64,000 bases of DNA from positions 631,964 through 695,963 of the forward strand of contig NZ_LCZJ02000033.1 in NCBI RefSeq assembly GCF_001012825.1, in the 5' to 3' direction. Below, piece after piece: positions 27,455 to 36,398 of the stretch. How positions within the stretch are numbered: the stretch's first letter is position 1; each line of letters starts with the position of its first letter. This DNA is from Paenibacillus etheri. GTDB lineage: Bacteria; Bacillota; Bacilli; Paenibacillales; Paenibacillaceae. The notes under the pieces were generated by a model. That model saw only the letters and a program-made list of their open reading frames with translations. It searched no databases and had not been told where the DNA came from. The translations under genes and the position numbers were made by a program.

Positions 27455-29214
27455 TGAAAACCAAAAATAAAGGCCAGAATACATGGAGCAAGCTGCTCCG
27501 CTACTGCCGCAAGTATGTTCCAGTGATCGTAATTGCGCTAATCTGCGCTGCGGCTGGAACGGTGCTCACGTTATTCGGTCCGGACAAACTCTCCGAGATC
27601 ACCGACAAAATTACAGCTGGTCTTGCCGGCAGCATCGATATGGACGGCATTACTACCATTGGCATTACCCTCGTCGTAATCTACGGCGTCGGTGCGTTGT
27701 TGTCACTCTCGCAAGGCTTGATCATGTCGATTATTACCCAGAAGGTCTCGAAGAAATTAAGAACTGATCTGGCTCATAAAATGAACAAACTTCCAATCTC
27801 CTACTATAATAAATCGGCCACAGGTGATATTTTATCCCGGGTAACGAATGATGTAGATACCATCGGGCAATCGATGAATCAGAGTATTGGTAATGTCGTA
27901 ACCGCCGTAGCAATGTTCGTCGGTTCGATCGTCATGATGCTGAAGACCAATGTAATTATGACCCTTACCGCTATTCTGGCAACGATCATCGGCTTTGGCC
28001 TAATGGTGGTCATTATGAAGAAATCGCAGAAATATTTTGCTAGCCAGCAGGAGTATTTAGGTAAAATCAACGGTCATGTCGAAGAAGTCTATACAGGACA
28101 TAATGTAGTTAAAGCGTATAATGGCGAAGCGCAGATGCGCACTACCTTCCAGGAATTAAATCAGGGGCTGAAGAACAGCGCCTTCAAAGCGCAATTCCTC
28201 TCTGGGCTGATGCCACCGCTGATGGGCTTTATTGGTAATCTGGGCTTCGTTGCTGTCTGTATCGTTGGTGGTGTACTCGCCATGAACGGCACGATTTCAT
28301 TCGGGGTTATCGTCGCCTTCATTATGTATGTACGTTACTTTACCCAGCCGTTGTCCCAGATTGCTCAGGCCGCGCAGAGTCTGCAAGCCGCATCTGCAGC
28401 TGGCAGCCGTGTATTTGAATTTCTGGAGGCTGAGGAAATGGAAGACGAAAGCCACAAAGAGAACACACTGCCAACTGCTAAAGGCAAAGTAAAATTTGAC
28501 CAAGTACAATTTGCGTATGAGACTTCAGAAAAACTGATTATCAATAACTTCTCGACAGATGTAAAACCTGGGCAAAAAGTGGCCATCGTTGGTCCTACCG
28601 GCGCAGGAAAAACTACGCTGGTCAACCTGCTCATCCGATTCAACGAATTGACGGGCGGAGAAATCTACATCGATGACACGACGATCAGCAGCCTGACGAG
28701 AGAGAATATTCATGATCTGTTCTGTATGGTCCTGCAGGATACCTGGCTGTTTGAGGGTACGATTAAAGAGAATCTGATTTACAATCAGCAGAACATATCC
28801 GACGATAAGATTGAAGAAGCTTGCAAGGCTGTTGGCCTACACCGCTTCATTAAATCCTTAAGTGACGGATACAACACCGTACTGAACGATAAGGTTAATC
28901 TGTCCGCCGGACAAAAGCAACAGCTGACCATCGCTCGCGCGATGCTGAAGGATGCGCCAATGCTCATTCTTGATGAAGCTACAAGCTCGGTGGATACCCG
29001 TACTGAGCTGCTGATTCAGCAGGCGATGGATAAGCTTATGGAAGGCAGAACCTCTTTCGTTATCGCACACCGGCTCTCAACCATCAAGAATGCTGATGTG
29101 ATTCTGGTCCTGAAGGACGGCGATATCTTGGAAAGCGGCAGCCATGCAGAATTGCTGGCTCAGAACGGATTCTATGCAGAGCTGTATAACAGCCAGTTTG
29201 AGCAGGCTTCATAA
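27454..29214 (+). CDS. ABC exporter half-transporter, catalytic partner
   Basis: 586 residues: membrane domain and ATPase. Walker A GPTGAGKTT, Walker B LILDEATSSVD with the catalytic glutamate, and H-loop FVIAHRLST are all intact, but the signature reads LSAGQKQQ instead of LSGGQ. Paired with the preceding protein, the canonical ATP site would combine this Walker A/B with the partner's LSGGQ. Likely a multidrug or peptide exporter. Translation is coupled to the first gene. Confidence 0.93.
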   Translation: MKTKNKGQNTWSKLLRYCRKYVPVIVIALICAAAGTVLTLFGPDKLSEITDKITAGLAGSIDMDGITTIGITLVVIYGVGALLSLSQGLIMSIITQKVSKKLRTDLAHKMNKLPISYYNKSATGDILSRVTNDVDTIGQSMNQSIGNVVTAVAMFVGSIVMMLKTNVIMTLTAILATIIGFGLMVVIMKKSQKYFASQQEYLGKINGHVEEVYTGHNVVKAYNGEAQMRTTFQELNQGLKNSAFKAQFLSGLMPPLMGFIGNLGFVAVCIVGGVLAMNGTISFGVIVAFIMYVRYFTQPLSQIAQAAQSLQAASAAGSRVFEFLEAEEMEDESHKENTLPTAKGKVKFDQVQFAYETSEKLIINNFSTDVKPGQKVAIVGPTGAGKTTLVNLLIRFNELTGGEIYIDDTTISSLTRENIHDLFCMVLQDTWLFEGTIKENLIYNQQNISDDKIEEACKAVGLHRFIKSLSDGYNTVLNDKVNLSAGQKQQLTIARAMLKDAPMLILDEATSSVDTRTELLIQQAMDKLMEGRTSFVIAHRLSTIKNADVILVLKDGDILESGSHAELLAQNGFYAELYNSQFEQAS

Positions 29215-29221
29215 AAATGAT

Positions 29222-29260
29222 AAAAAAACTGCAACTCAATTATGAGCTTGCAGTTTTTTA
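29222..29260. terminator. Bidirectional terminator
   Basis: Stem AAAAAACTGCAA / TTGCAGTTTTTT between the convergent exporter and rRNA/tRNA methyltransferase genes. Confidence 0.88.
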
Positions 29261-29286
29261 TCGTCCGTTCCTTTTTTAGAAGCAGC

Positions 29287-30075
29287 TTATGCCTTCCGCT
29301 GTCGCATTCCCTCAAATAGCAAAATCGTCGCTGCCATCGCCGCATTGAGTGATTCAGCGCGGCCTGCCATCGGGATGATGATACTCTTGTCCACGAGTCG
29401 CGCAGTTTCCGGCGAAATGCCCTTGCCCTCACTGCCAATCAGCAGCCACTGGCTGCCGTGAAAATCGTGCTGATAGCACGATTCTTCTCCCTGCAGCGAA
29501 GTGCTCACCAGCAATGCCCCGCGTTCCCGGGCCTGTGGCAAAATCTCACCTAAATCTCCCTCCACCACCGGGAGATGAAACATCGATCCCATCGTGGAAC
29601 GGATGGTCTTCGGATTGTAGAGGTCGGCACAGCCTTGGCCGAGGATCACTCCATCTGCTCCTGCTGCATCCGCGCTGCGGATGATGGTGCCGACATTACC
29701 GGGGTCCTGGACACCGTCCAGGACAACCACCAGACTATCCTCCTTCGCTAGGATAGCCTCTACCGCCTGCTGTTCCTTCCGCACGATGGCGAACACCGGC
29801 TGTGGTGTATTAGTGCTGCTGCATTTCGAGATGATGGCCGCTGTTACGCCAATCACATCCATGCCCTGAACGGACTGGAGAAGCCCCTTGAGTTCAGCGG
29901 GCATTCCTTTATCGAGGTCATAGGCAAGACATTCCACATCTGCTTCAGCCAGCAGCGCTTCCTGTACCAGATGAACACCTTCTACGATATATTTACGAGC
30001 CTTGTCACGGTGCTTTTTCTCCTGTAGCCCGGCCCACTCTTTAACCCGCGTATTTTGCGGAGACATGATTTCCAT
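29287..30075 (-). CDS. TrmH/SpoU-family RNA 2'-O-ribose methyltransferase
   Basis: 262 residues. N-terminal substrate-binding domain (VKEWAGLQEKKHRDKARKYI, typical of YsgA/RlmB-like proteins), then a SPOUT catalytic domain with motif 1 (DGVQDPGNVGTIIRSADAAG), motif 2 (LLIGSEGKGIS) and motif 3 (IPMAGRAESLNAAMAATILL). Motif 3 usually reads SLNVSVA; here it is SLNAAMA, a conservative change seen in paralogues. It methylates a ribose in rRNA or tRNA; the target is not determinable. In many Bacillales a similar gene lies upstream of pheST, but not here. Confidence 0.9.
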   Translation of the reverse strand: MEIMSPQNTRVKEWAGLQEKKHRDKARKYIVEGVHLVQEALLAEADVECLAYDLDKGMPAELKGLLQSVQGMDVIGVTAAIISKCSSTNTPQPVFAIVRKEQQAVEAILAKEDSLVVVLDGVQDPGNVGTIIRSADAAGADGVILGQGCADLYNPKTIRSTMGSMFHLPVVEGDLGEILPQARERGALLVSTSLQGEESCYQHDFHGSQWLLIGSEGKGISPETARLVDKSIIIPMAGRAESLNAAMAATILLFEGMRQRKA

Positions 30076-30231
30076 AAAGTCTTCCTTTCTTATGCCTTGC
30101 CATTTTTTCTTGTTCTTATATTTTACTCTTTATCTTTGTCTTTACTCTTCTTCTTTTCTACTCCCCTATAAACCTGATGATTACGTTATGGAGAGGAAAC
30201 GCAATAACGCTTATCATCAGAATCGCCCCAC

Positions 30232-30891
30232 CTACTGATACTCAATCTCCAGCTTCGTCAGGTTATCCTTATGCCCCACAATTACAAGGATATCCCCATC
30301 GACCAAACGATCCTCTGCACGAGGAGAGATGTTCATCTCTTCACCTTGGCGAATAGCCATTACGTTGCAGCCATATTTTGCGCGGATATCGAGCTCTTGT
30401 AGATTTTTCCCGAGCATCGATCCGGATACCTTCATGTCCAAAATACTATAATCAGGTGACAGCTCGATATAATCCAATATATTAGGCGAAGCCAAATGAT
30501 GCGCAACCCGCATTCCCATATCCCGCTCAGGATAAATCACCTTATCTGCACCTATTTTGCCTAATACTTTGCCGTGCAGCTCACTTTTTGCTTTTGCGAT
30601 AATTGCTGGTACACCAAGGTCCTTCAGAATTAAAGTTGTAAGAATGCTTGCTTGGATGTCCTCTCCAATAGCCACAACCACCACATCAAAATTGCGAATA
30701 CCAAGTGCGCGTAGCGCTTCTTCATCCGTTGAATCTGCAGATACGGCGTGTGTTACTATATTTGAAATCTCCTGTGTCCGTTGCTCGTCCGTGTCAATCG
30801 CAAGTACATCATACCCCATACCGCTGAGAGCTCTTGCAACACTGGATCCGAAACGCCCCATACCAATGATGGCATATTGTTTTTTAGCCAT
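30232..30891 (-). CDS. KtrA/KtrC-type potassium channel regulator (RCK)
   Basis: 219 residues from the ATG at 30891 (GGGAGGT upstream); eight further in-frame codons to 30915 lack a site. RCK_N Rossmann domain with GMGRFGSSVARAL and the acidic DTDEQR strand, then an RCK_C domain (about 135-219: YSILDMKVSGSMLGKNLQELDIR). It is a cytoplasmic gating subunit of a Ktr potassium transporter; in Firmicutes its RCK_C domain binds c-di-AMP. No ktrB/ktrD channel gene is adjacent, as in orphan ktrC loci. Confidence 0.92.
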   Translation of the reverse strand: MAKKQYAIIGMGRFGSSVARALSGMGYDVLAIDTDEQRTQEISNIVTHAVSADSTDEEALRALGIRNFDVVVVAIGEDIQASILTTLILKDLGVPAIIAKAKSELHGKVLGKIGADKVIYPERDMGMRVAHHLASPNILDYIELSPDYSILDMKVSGSMLGKNLQELDIRAKYGCNVMAIRQGEEMNISPRAEDRLVDGDILVIVGHKDNLTKLEIEYQ

Positions 30892-31029
30892 GTCTATATG
30901 TACCTCCCGTAGCATTTCTATATCTCAAACAGTATAGCATATGAGAACAAAAACTTGAATTTCCAGCACCCATACAGGGTACATTAAAACGAAGTGAATA
31001 TCACTACATTCCAAAAAGGAGATGTTTTT

Positions 31030-31266
31030 ATGCCAGTTACCATTGACTTACGCCAGGCGATTATTCATAAAGTGCATGGTCAATCCGAAGAGGATTTGCG
31101 GCATATGATTGAAGGCTCGGTAGACGGACCGGAAGCAGCACTCCCCGGACTTGGCGCCGTATTTGAAATGATCTGGAAAGACTTGGACACCGCTAAACAA
31201 GATAATTTGGTTTCAATGCTGCATGATCACCTTGAGACGATTACCCCTGGGAATATCACTTCATAA
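31030..31266 (+). CDS. sspI: Small acid-soluble spore protein I
   Basis: 78 residues from the ATG at 31030, which has AAAAGGAGATG at good spacing; an upstream in-frame start at 30994 has none. The sequence follows SspI throughout: an LRQAIIHKVHGQSEEDLRHMI helix, then LPGLGAVFEMIW, and a short acidic tail. SspI is a minor SASP of the spore core, made in the forespore. Monocistronic with its own terminator. No forespore promoter could be assigned confidently. Confidence 0.93.
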   Translation: MPVTIDLRQAIIHKVHGQSEEDLRHMIEGSVDGPEAALPGLGAVFEMIWKDLDTAKQDNLVSMLHDHLETITPGNITS

Positions 31267-31282
31267 CTAGACGTAATTAGTC

Positions 31283-31336
31283 AAAAACCTCCGCTTCCCC
31301 ATTGTGCAATTTGCACGCTGAGGGCGGAGGTTTTTA
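31283..31336. terminator. Bidirectional terminator between sspI and prfC
   Basis: Eleven-base stem AAAACCTCCGC / GCGGAGGTTTT around a 30-base loop, with T-runs on both sides. Confidence 0.88.
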
Positions 31337-31365
31337 TTAACAATCAGGAAGTTGTAGCTTCCTTA

Positions 31366-32964
31366 CTATAGTAATGCCTTAGGAGCCATCTCTAGGAACG
31401 TAGCTGTCGGGTTCTTATCCATCGCTGTTCGCATCGCATATTCATTCTCGAACAACACGACAAAATTGCCCTTCTTATCTGTAACAAGCGTAGAGTTAAT
31501 ACGGAATTTGCTCGCATCCGGTTTAGCATCATCTACGATCCAACGCGCGAACTGGTATGGCATACGTTGCAACTGAACATCCACACCATATTCACCCTTC
31601 ATGCGGTACTCGAACACCTCAAACTGCAGCTGCCCAACTACGCCGAGCAGGATATCGTCGAAGTTAACCGTGCGGAACACCTGAATCATTCCCTCTTCGG
31701 TTAGTTGATCGACACCCTTTTGGAACTGCTTCGATTTCAAAGCATTTTTAATGCTCACTTTAGCAAAAATCTCAGGTGAGAATGTTGGCAACTCATCGAA
31801 TTCCAAATCTCCTGCCTGACTCAGTGTATCTCCAATTCTAAAAATACCTGGATCAAACAACCCGATAATATCTCCCGGATAGGCTTCCTCTACGATATCA
31901 CGGTCTTGCGCTAAGAATTGTTGTGGCTGGGCCAGCTTAATATCCTTACCCGCACGTACATGCTTCACGCTCATACCCCGTTCGAACTTCCCGGACACAA
32001 TACGCAGGAAAGCAATCCGGTCACGGTGAGCCGGGTTCATATTGGCTTGGATTTTGAACACATAGCCAGTAAACTTCTCATTCATCGGTTCTATCAAACC
32101 TGTAGTACTGCGGCGTGGTTCAGGCTTCGGTGCCAAATCCAAGAAATTATCGAGGAAAGTCTGTACGCCGAAATTGTTGATCGCACTACCAAAGAACACA
32201 GGTGTGAGTTCACCACTTAGTACTTTTTCATAGTCAAAAGCATCGCCTGCTACATCAAGCAGCTCCAGATCCTGACACAGTTGATCATGCAGATATTCTC
32301 CAGCCATTTCACGAATGATTGGATCACGATATCCGTCAACCTTTTGTACCTTGATTACGGAGTGATCGTCACCTTGGAACAGCTCCACCTGATTCTTCAT
32401 CCGGTCATATACGCCACATAGCTCACGTCCACTACCGATCGGCCAGTTCATAGGCACAGAGCGAATGCCCAGTACCTGCTCCAGCTCTTCCATCAGATCA
32501 AACGGACTGCGTCCTTCACGGTCCAGCTTATTGATAAAGGTAAAGATCGGAATCCCACGTTTAGCACATACCTGAAACAGCTTGGTCGTCTGGGTTTCCA
32601 CACCTTTTGCCACGTCGATAAGCATGACCGCACTATCAGCAGCTGTTAGTGTACGGTAGGTGTCCTCACTAAAGTCTTGGTGACCCGGTGTATCCAAAAT
32701 ATTCACGCGGTGGTTCAAATAATCAAACTGCATTACAGAGGAAGTAACAGAAATCCCCCGCTGCTTCTCAATTTCCATCCAGTCGCTCGTTGCATGCTTG
32801 TTCGCCTTCCGGGCTTTAACCGTTCCCGCTAAACGGATAGCACCACCGAATAACAGTAGTTTTTCCGTTAAAGTTGTTTTACCCGCATCCGGGTGGGAAA
32901 TGATCGCAAAGGTTCTGCGTCTGTCCACTTCCTTTTGCAGCTTCTGATCTATTGCTTTGTTCAT
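31366..32964 (-). CDS. prfC: Peptide chain release factor 3
   Basis: 532 residues, full length. This translational GTPase removes RF1/RF2 from the ribosome after peptide release. G1 is SHPDAGKTTLTEK, G2 RGISVTSS, G3 DTPGHQDFSEDTYRTL (RF3-specific continuation), G4 NKLDREGRSPFDL. The domain II and RF3 C-terminal domains are complete. Transcribed alone. It has a long upstream region of unclear use. Confidence 0.96.
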   Translation of the reverse strand: MNKAIDQKLQKEVDRRRTFAIISHPDAGKTTLTEKLLLFGGAIRLAGTVKARKANKHATSDWMEIEKQRGISVTSSVMQFDYLNHRVNILDTPGHQDFSEDTYRTLTAADSAVMLIDVAKGVETQTTKLFQVCAKRGIPIFTFINKLDREGRSPFDLMEELEQVLGIRSVPMNWPIGSGRELCGVYDRMKNQVELFQGDDHSVIKVQKVDGYRDPIIREMAGEYLHDQLCQDLELLDVAGDAFDYEKVLSGELTPVFFGSAINNFGVQTFLDNFLDLAPKPEPRRSTTGLIEPMNEKFTGYVFKIQANMNPAHRDRIAFLRIVSGKFERGMSVKHVRAGKDIKLAQPQQFLAQDRDIVEEAYPGDIIGLFDPGIFRIGDTLSQAGDLEFDELPTFSPEIFAKVSIKNALKSKQFQKGVDQLTEEGMIQVFRTVNFDDILLGVVGQLQFEVFEYRMKGEYGVDVQLQRMPYQFARWIVDDAKPDASKFRINSTLVTDKKGNFVVLFENEYAMRTAMDKNPTATFLEMAPKALL

Positions 32965-33446
32965 TACACAAATCCCTTCATATATAAAATTCCTGCTTCT
33001 GCTTCAATTACACTGGGGTTATCTTCAAATCGGTGCTCTGCTCATTGTTCATACCCCTTCATTTCTGAATGAATAGCTATCTTAGGTCTAGCTCCAGTCC
33101 GCTTCAAGTGAAAGCATCCTCTAAAGTATATCAAAATCCGGCAGACATTATCTACTAAAAAGCTATTGCAGCAAAATATCTCCCAAATCAGGTCTATATC
33201 ATGTTCACCAGTTCTCATAGCTCAACAAGAAAAACGCCTGACGGCGTCCTTGGAGGTAGAGTTACAAGCTGAGTACAGCCGTTCCATACTCGTATCCATA
33301 TGCACATTCGTAGTGAGGTTCCGCTTACGGACCGAATGGATCTTTATTTCGATGAAATGAGCACATATATTAGGGGCGGATCGTATTGCACTTATTCCCT
33401 AATAACAAGCCCATTCCCGGGTGATTCAGGGCGGATAACAGTGCTA
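32965..33446. other. Non-coding region upstream of prfC
   Basis: 482 bases. It holds a short minus-strand terminator-like hairpin at 33225-33246 and, toward the repeat array, a stretch around 33305-33345 resembling a degenerate copy of the sequence just right of the array. Short frames here have no ribosome site or recognisable product. Confidence 0.5.
33225..33246 (-). terminator. Terminator-like hairpin upstream of prfC
   Basis: Minus strand: GACGCC-GTCA-GGCGTT followed by TTTTC. About 260 bases upstream of prfC, so it could stop transcription coming from the repeat array or act as an attenuator in a prfC leader. Confidence 0.45.
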
Positions 33447-34018
33447 GCTCGTTTACGTTACCGGAGGCACACTGTATTCGGTTTTTCGCATACATTTGGC
33501 TCGGTTACGTTACTGGCGACACATTGTATTCGGTTTTTCGAATACAATCGGCTCGTTTACGTTACCGGCGGCACATTATATTCGGTTTTTCGCATACATT
33601 CGGCTCGTTTACGTTACTGGCGGCACATTGTATTCGGTTTTTCGCATACATTTGGCTCGTTAACGTTACTGGCGGCACATTGTATTCGATTTTTCTCATA
33701 CATTTAGCTCGTTTACGTTACCGGAGGCACATTGTATTCGGTTTTTCGCATACAATCGGCTCGTTTACGTTACTGGCGGCACATTGTATTCGATTTTTCG
33801 CATACATTTAGCTCGTTTACGTTACTGGCTGCACATTGTATTCGGTTTTTCGCATACATTTGGCTCGTTAACGTTACTGGCGGCACATTGTATTCGGTTT
33901 TTCGCATACATTTGGCTCGTTAACGTTACTGGCTGCACATTGTATTCGGTTTTTCGCATACATTTGGCTCGTTAACGTTACTGGCTGCACATTGTATTCG
34001 GTTTTTCGCATACATTTG
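33447..34018. repeat. Eleven tandem copies of a 52-bp repeat
   Basis: Exactly eleven head-to-tail units of 52 bases, each starting GCTCGTTTACGTTACTGGCG (or a variant) and ending near CGCATACATTTG. Units differ from each other at a few positions (GTTTAC/GTTAAC, GGCG/GGAG/GGCT, CATTTG/CAATCG). Each contains the hairpin TGTATTCG-GTTTTT-CGCATACA, perfect in the second unit (CGAATACA). There are no unique spacers. 52 is not a multiple of three, and the open frames across it have no ribosome site. Confidence 0.96.
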
Positions 34019-34440
34019 TCTGTAAGCTCGACTAAAACATGCATTTCGGAGGATAAGGTCCGCTCGGTCCGACCCAAAGACGTGTGTGTAATTGAAAACA
34101 GGGCTCCCCATGGCCACCCGTTGAATATAGGCCCCTCCCTTGAATTCGTTTCACATTTCTCCGCAGTCTCTTATAGTAAAATAGTTGTATTTCCTACACT
34201 TATAAGAAGTATTAGCATTTCCAATCGCCTTTAGTTGTATTTGATGCAATTAAAAATTCAATGTACTAGCTTTTCGGGGTTCCACCCAATATGTGATTTT
34301 AATTGTACAAAGTGCAGTTATTTGAAAAATGTTCCTGTCGCCCGAGCGGCATTTGGAGCCAGAGTGGCCTTGGGAGGCTGAGTGACCTTGTTGGCCCAAG
34401 CGACCTGGGGAGGCTGAGTGTTCTCTAATCTCAGCATTAC
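34019..34440. other. Non-coding region right of the 52-bp array
   Basis: About 420 bases with no supported gene. At 34040-34075 it resembles the left flank of the array (CATTTCGGAGG...GGTCCGCTCGG against CATTCG...GGTTCCGCTTACGG). Around 34335-34420 there are repeated GGGAGGCTGAGTG/GGCC words. A frame there (34250-34477) is low in plausibility. Confidence 0.5.
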
Positions 34441-34472
34441 AAAAAATCTCCCTGCATCCTCTGCAGGGAGAT
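34441..34472 (-). terminator. Terminator of zwf
   Basis: Perfect eleven-base stem ATCTCCCTGCA / TGCAGGGAGAT with a five-base loop and a six-T tail on the minus strand. Confidence 0.92.
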
Positions 34473-34488
34473 AGCATTAACGCAAAGT

Positions 34489-36039
34489 TTAGTTATTCTT
34501 CAGCCAAACTACATTATCTTCTTCCTGACCGTTTACCGGCCACCAATGGAAGCCATCCTGACCAAGCAATTGATCCGCTTCAACCGGACCCCAAGTGCCA
34601 GCAGGATAAGAAGATAGATCACTCGACTCTTCCTTCCAAGCCTTCGCAATACGATCCACGAACGACCAAGCTGACGATACCTCATCCCAACGAGTGAAAT
34701 AAGTGGAATCTCCGCGTGCCGCATCATGAAGCAAGCGCTCGTAAGCTTCCGGAGAATTGATTCCAACCAAGCAGCTCTGACAGAAGTCCATAGCGAGCGG
34801 TTGAATTTCAGACTCGGAACCCGGCTTCTTGGCATTAATCTTTACATAAATGCCTTCCATAGGGTTCACACGGATAACAAGTAGGTTAGGCTCCAGCGTA
34901 TGCTTTTGTCCCAAATAAACATTGGTTGGCATTCCCTTGAACTCAACTACCACTTCCGTTGTCTTCACCGGTAGACGTTTACCTGTACGAATATAGAAAG
35001 GAACTCCAGCCCAGCGGAAGTTATCTACAAACACACGGGCAGCAAAATACGTCTCAGTACTCGATTCAGGATCAACCTTATCCTCCTGACGATAAGCAGG
35101 AAGGGTCTTTCCATTGTGCAAGCCTTGAATATACTGTGCTCTCACGACATTCTCACGAACCTCGTCAGATGTACCATAAGGGCGAAGTGAACGAAGTACC
35201 TTCACCTTTTCGTCACGAATATCTTCTGCAAGCAGACGGCTTGGTGGTTCCATTGCGATCATAGTCAGCAGTTGCAATATATGATTCTGGCCCATATCCC
35301 GTAAGGCTCCAGCATGATCATAATAACCACCACGCTCTTCAACACCTACGGTTTCGCCAAGTGTAATTTGAATATTGGCAATATGCTTATTATTCCAAAG
35401 CGGTTCGAAAAAAGCATTGGCAAAACGAATGACTTCGATATTCTGAACCATTTCTTTACCCAGATAATGATCGATCCGGTAGATCTCCTCTTCCTTGAAT
35501 ACCTCACGGATCTGCTCGTTCAGCTGCTCAGCTGACTCCAGGTTATATCCAAAAGGCTTCTCGATGACGAGGCGATTCCATCCTGTGCTATCCAGCATGC
35601 CGCCAGCCTTAAGGTTGAACGAGACACTGCCGAACAATTCAGGCGCCAGAGCAAGATAGAACATCCGATTGCCCGGAATTCTGAACTTCTCTTCAAGAGC
35701 TTCTGTTTGAGCTCTTAATTCGCGGAAGCCATCAATATCGTTGATGTCCAGAGATTTGTATTCAAAATGCTGTACAAACTCGTTCCATTCGCTCTCTTCT
35801 CCCGCTTTATAACGGCAGAATTCAAGGATGGATTCCTTCACATCACTTCTAAATTCTTCCTGAGTACGCGGGCGCCGCGCCACGCCAATTACCGCAAAAT
35901 CATGTGCCAGCTTACCTTCACGGTACAAGCTGTAAATCGCCGGGAAAAGCTTACGCCGGGCTAAATCTCCGGTTGCCCCAAAGATAAAAAAGACAGCACC
36001 GGGTGTGTGCAGTGCATCAAGGGTTTGATTTTCAGCCAT
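34489..36039 (-). CDS. zwf: Glucose-6-phosphate 1-dehydrogenase
   Basis: 516 residues, full length. First enzyme of the oxidative pentose phosphate pathway, producing 6-phosphogluconolactone and NADPH. Coenzyme loop GATGDLARRKLFPA (21-34), the substrate/catalytic motif RIDHYLGKEMVQN, and the EKPFG and NHILQLLTM segments are all present. ATG at 36039 with GAGGAG very close upstream. No gnd or pgl beside it; transcribed alone. Confidence 0.96.
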   Translation of the reverse strand: MAENQTLDALHTPGAVFFIFGATGDLARRKLFPAIYSLYREGKLAHDFAVIGVARRPRTQEEFRSDVKESILEFCRYKAGEESEWNEFVQHFEYKSLDINDIDGFRELRAQTEALEEKFRIPGNRMFYLALAPELFGSVSFNLKAGGMLDSTGWNRLVIEKPFGYNLESAEQLNEQIREVFKEEEIYRIDHYLGKEMVQNIEVIRFANAFFEPLWNNKHIANIQITLGETVGVEERGGYYDHAGALRDMGQNHILQLLTMIAMEPPSRLLAEDIRDEKVKVLRSLRPYGTSDEVRENVVRAQYIQGLHNGKTLPAYRQEDKVDPESSTETYFAARVFVDNFRWAGVPFYIRTGKRLPVKTTEVVVEFKGMPTNVYLGQKHTLEPNLLVIRVNPMEGIYVKINAKKPGSESEIQPLAMDFCQSCLVGINSPEAYERLLHDAARGDSTYFTRWDEVSSAWSFVDRIAKAWKEESSDLSSYPAGTWGPVEADQLLGQDGFHWWPVNGQEEDNVVWLKNN

Positions 36040-36398
36040 GGCTCCTCATCTTTCTGTATGTAATATAGTTTATTGACATTCTCAGCGTCGAGAAAACGAC
36101 GTTATGTCATTTTAGCATATTCCTAAAAAGGATGCTATCACATTCCTGACAAATACTCTCGGGATTTCGAAATTTTCAATTCATGTTTTCTTATTATTAA
36201 CTACACTTCGCCTTATAAAACTTAAATCTGTATTGACGAATTGTTTTTCATTGTATCCATTTATTACAATTGAATTATTTTGTTTCTCATACTGTGCAGA
36301 CGAACCATCTATACAAATTAATTACTTTCAATCAGGAATATTCTGCAAATCATCCGGGAACGTTAAAGGAAAAAAATTCGAAAGTCGAGCGCCCTTTA

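Noticed and set aside
33447-34018. CRISPR array
   Set aside because: Units are contiguous and 52 bp long with no variable spacers, and no cas genes are nearby.
33300-34117. Several open frames on both strands across the 52-bp repeats
   Set aside because: They arise because the repeat lacks stops in some frames; none has a ribosome site, and the 52-bp unit shifts frame each copy.
34250-34477. 75-codon minus-strand frame next to zwf
   Set aside because: It includes the zwf terminator and repeated GGCC/GAGTG words; no initiation signal.
36200-36398. Sigma-G promoter in front of the ger operon
   Set aside because: GTATT and CATTGTA words exist but their spacing (14 bases) does not fit the known 17-18.
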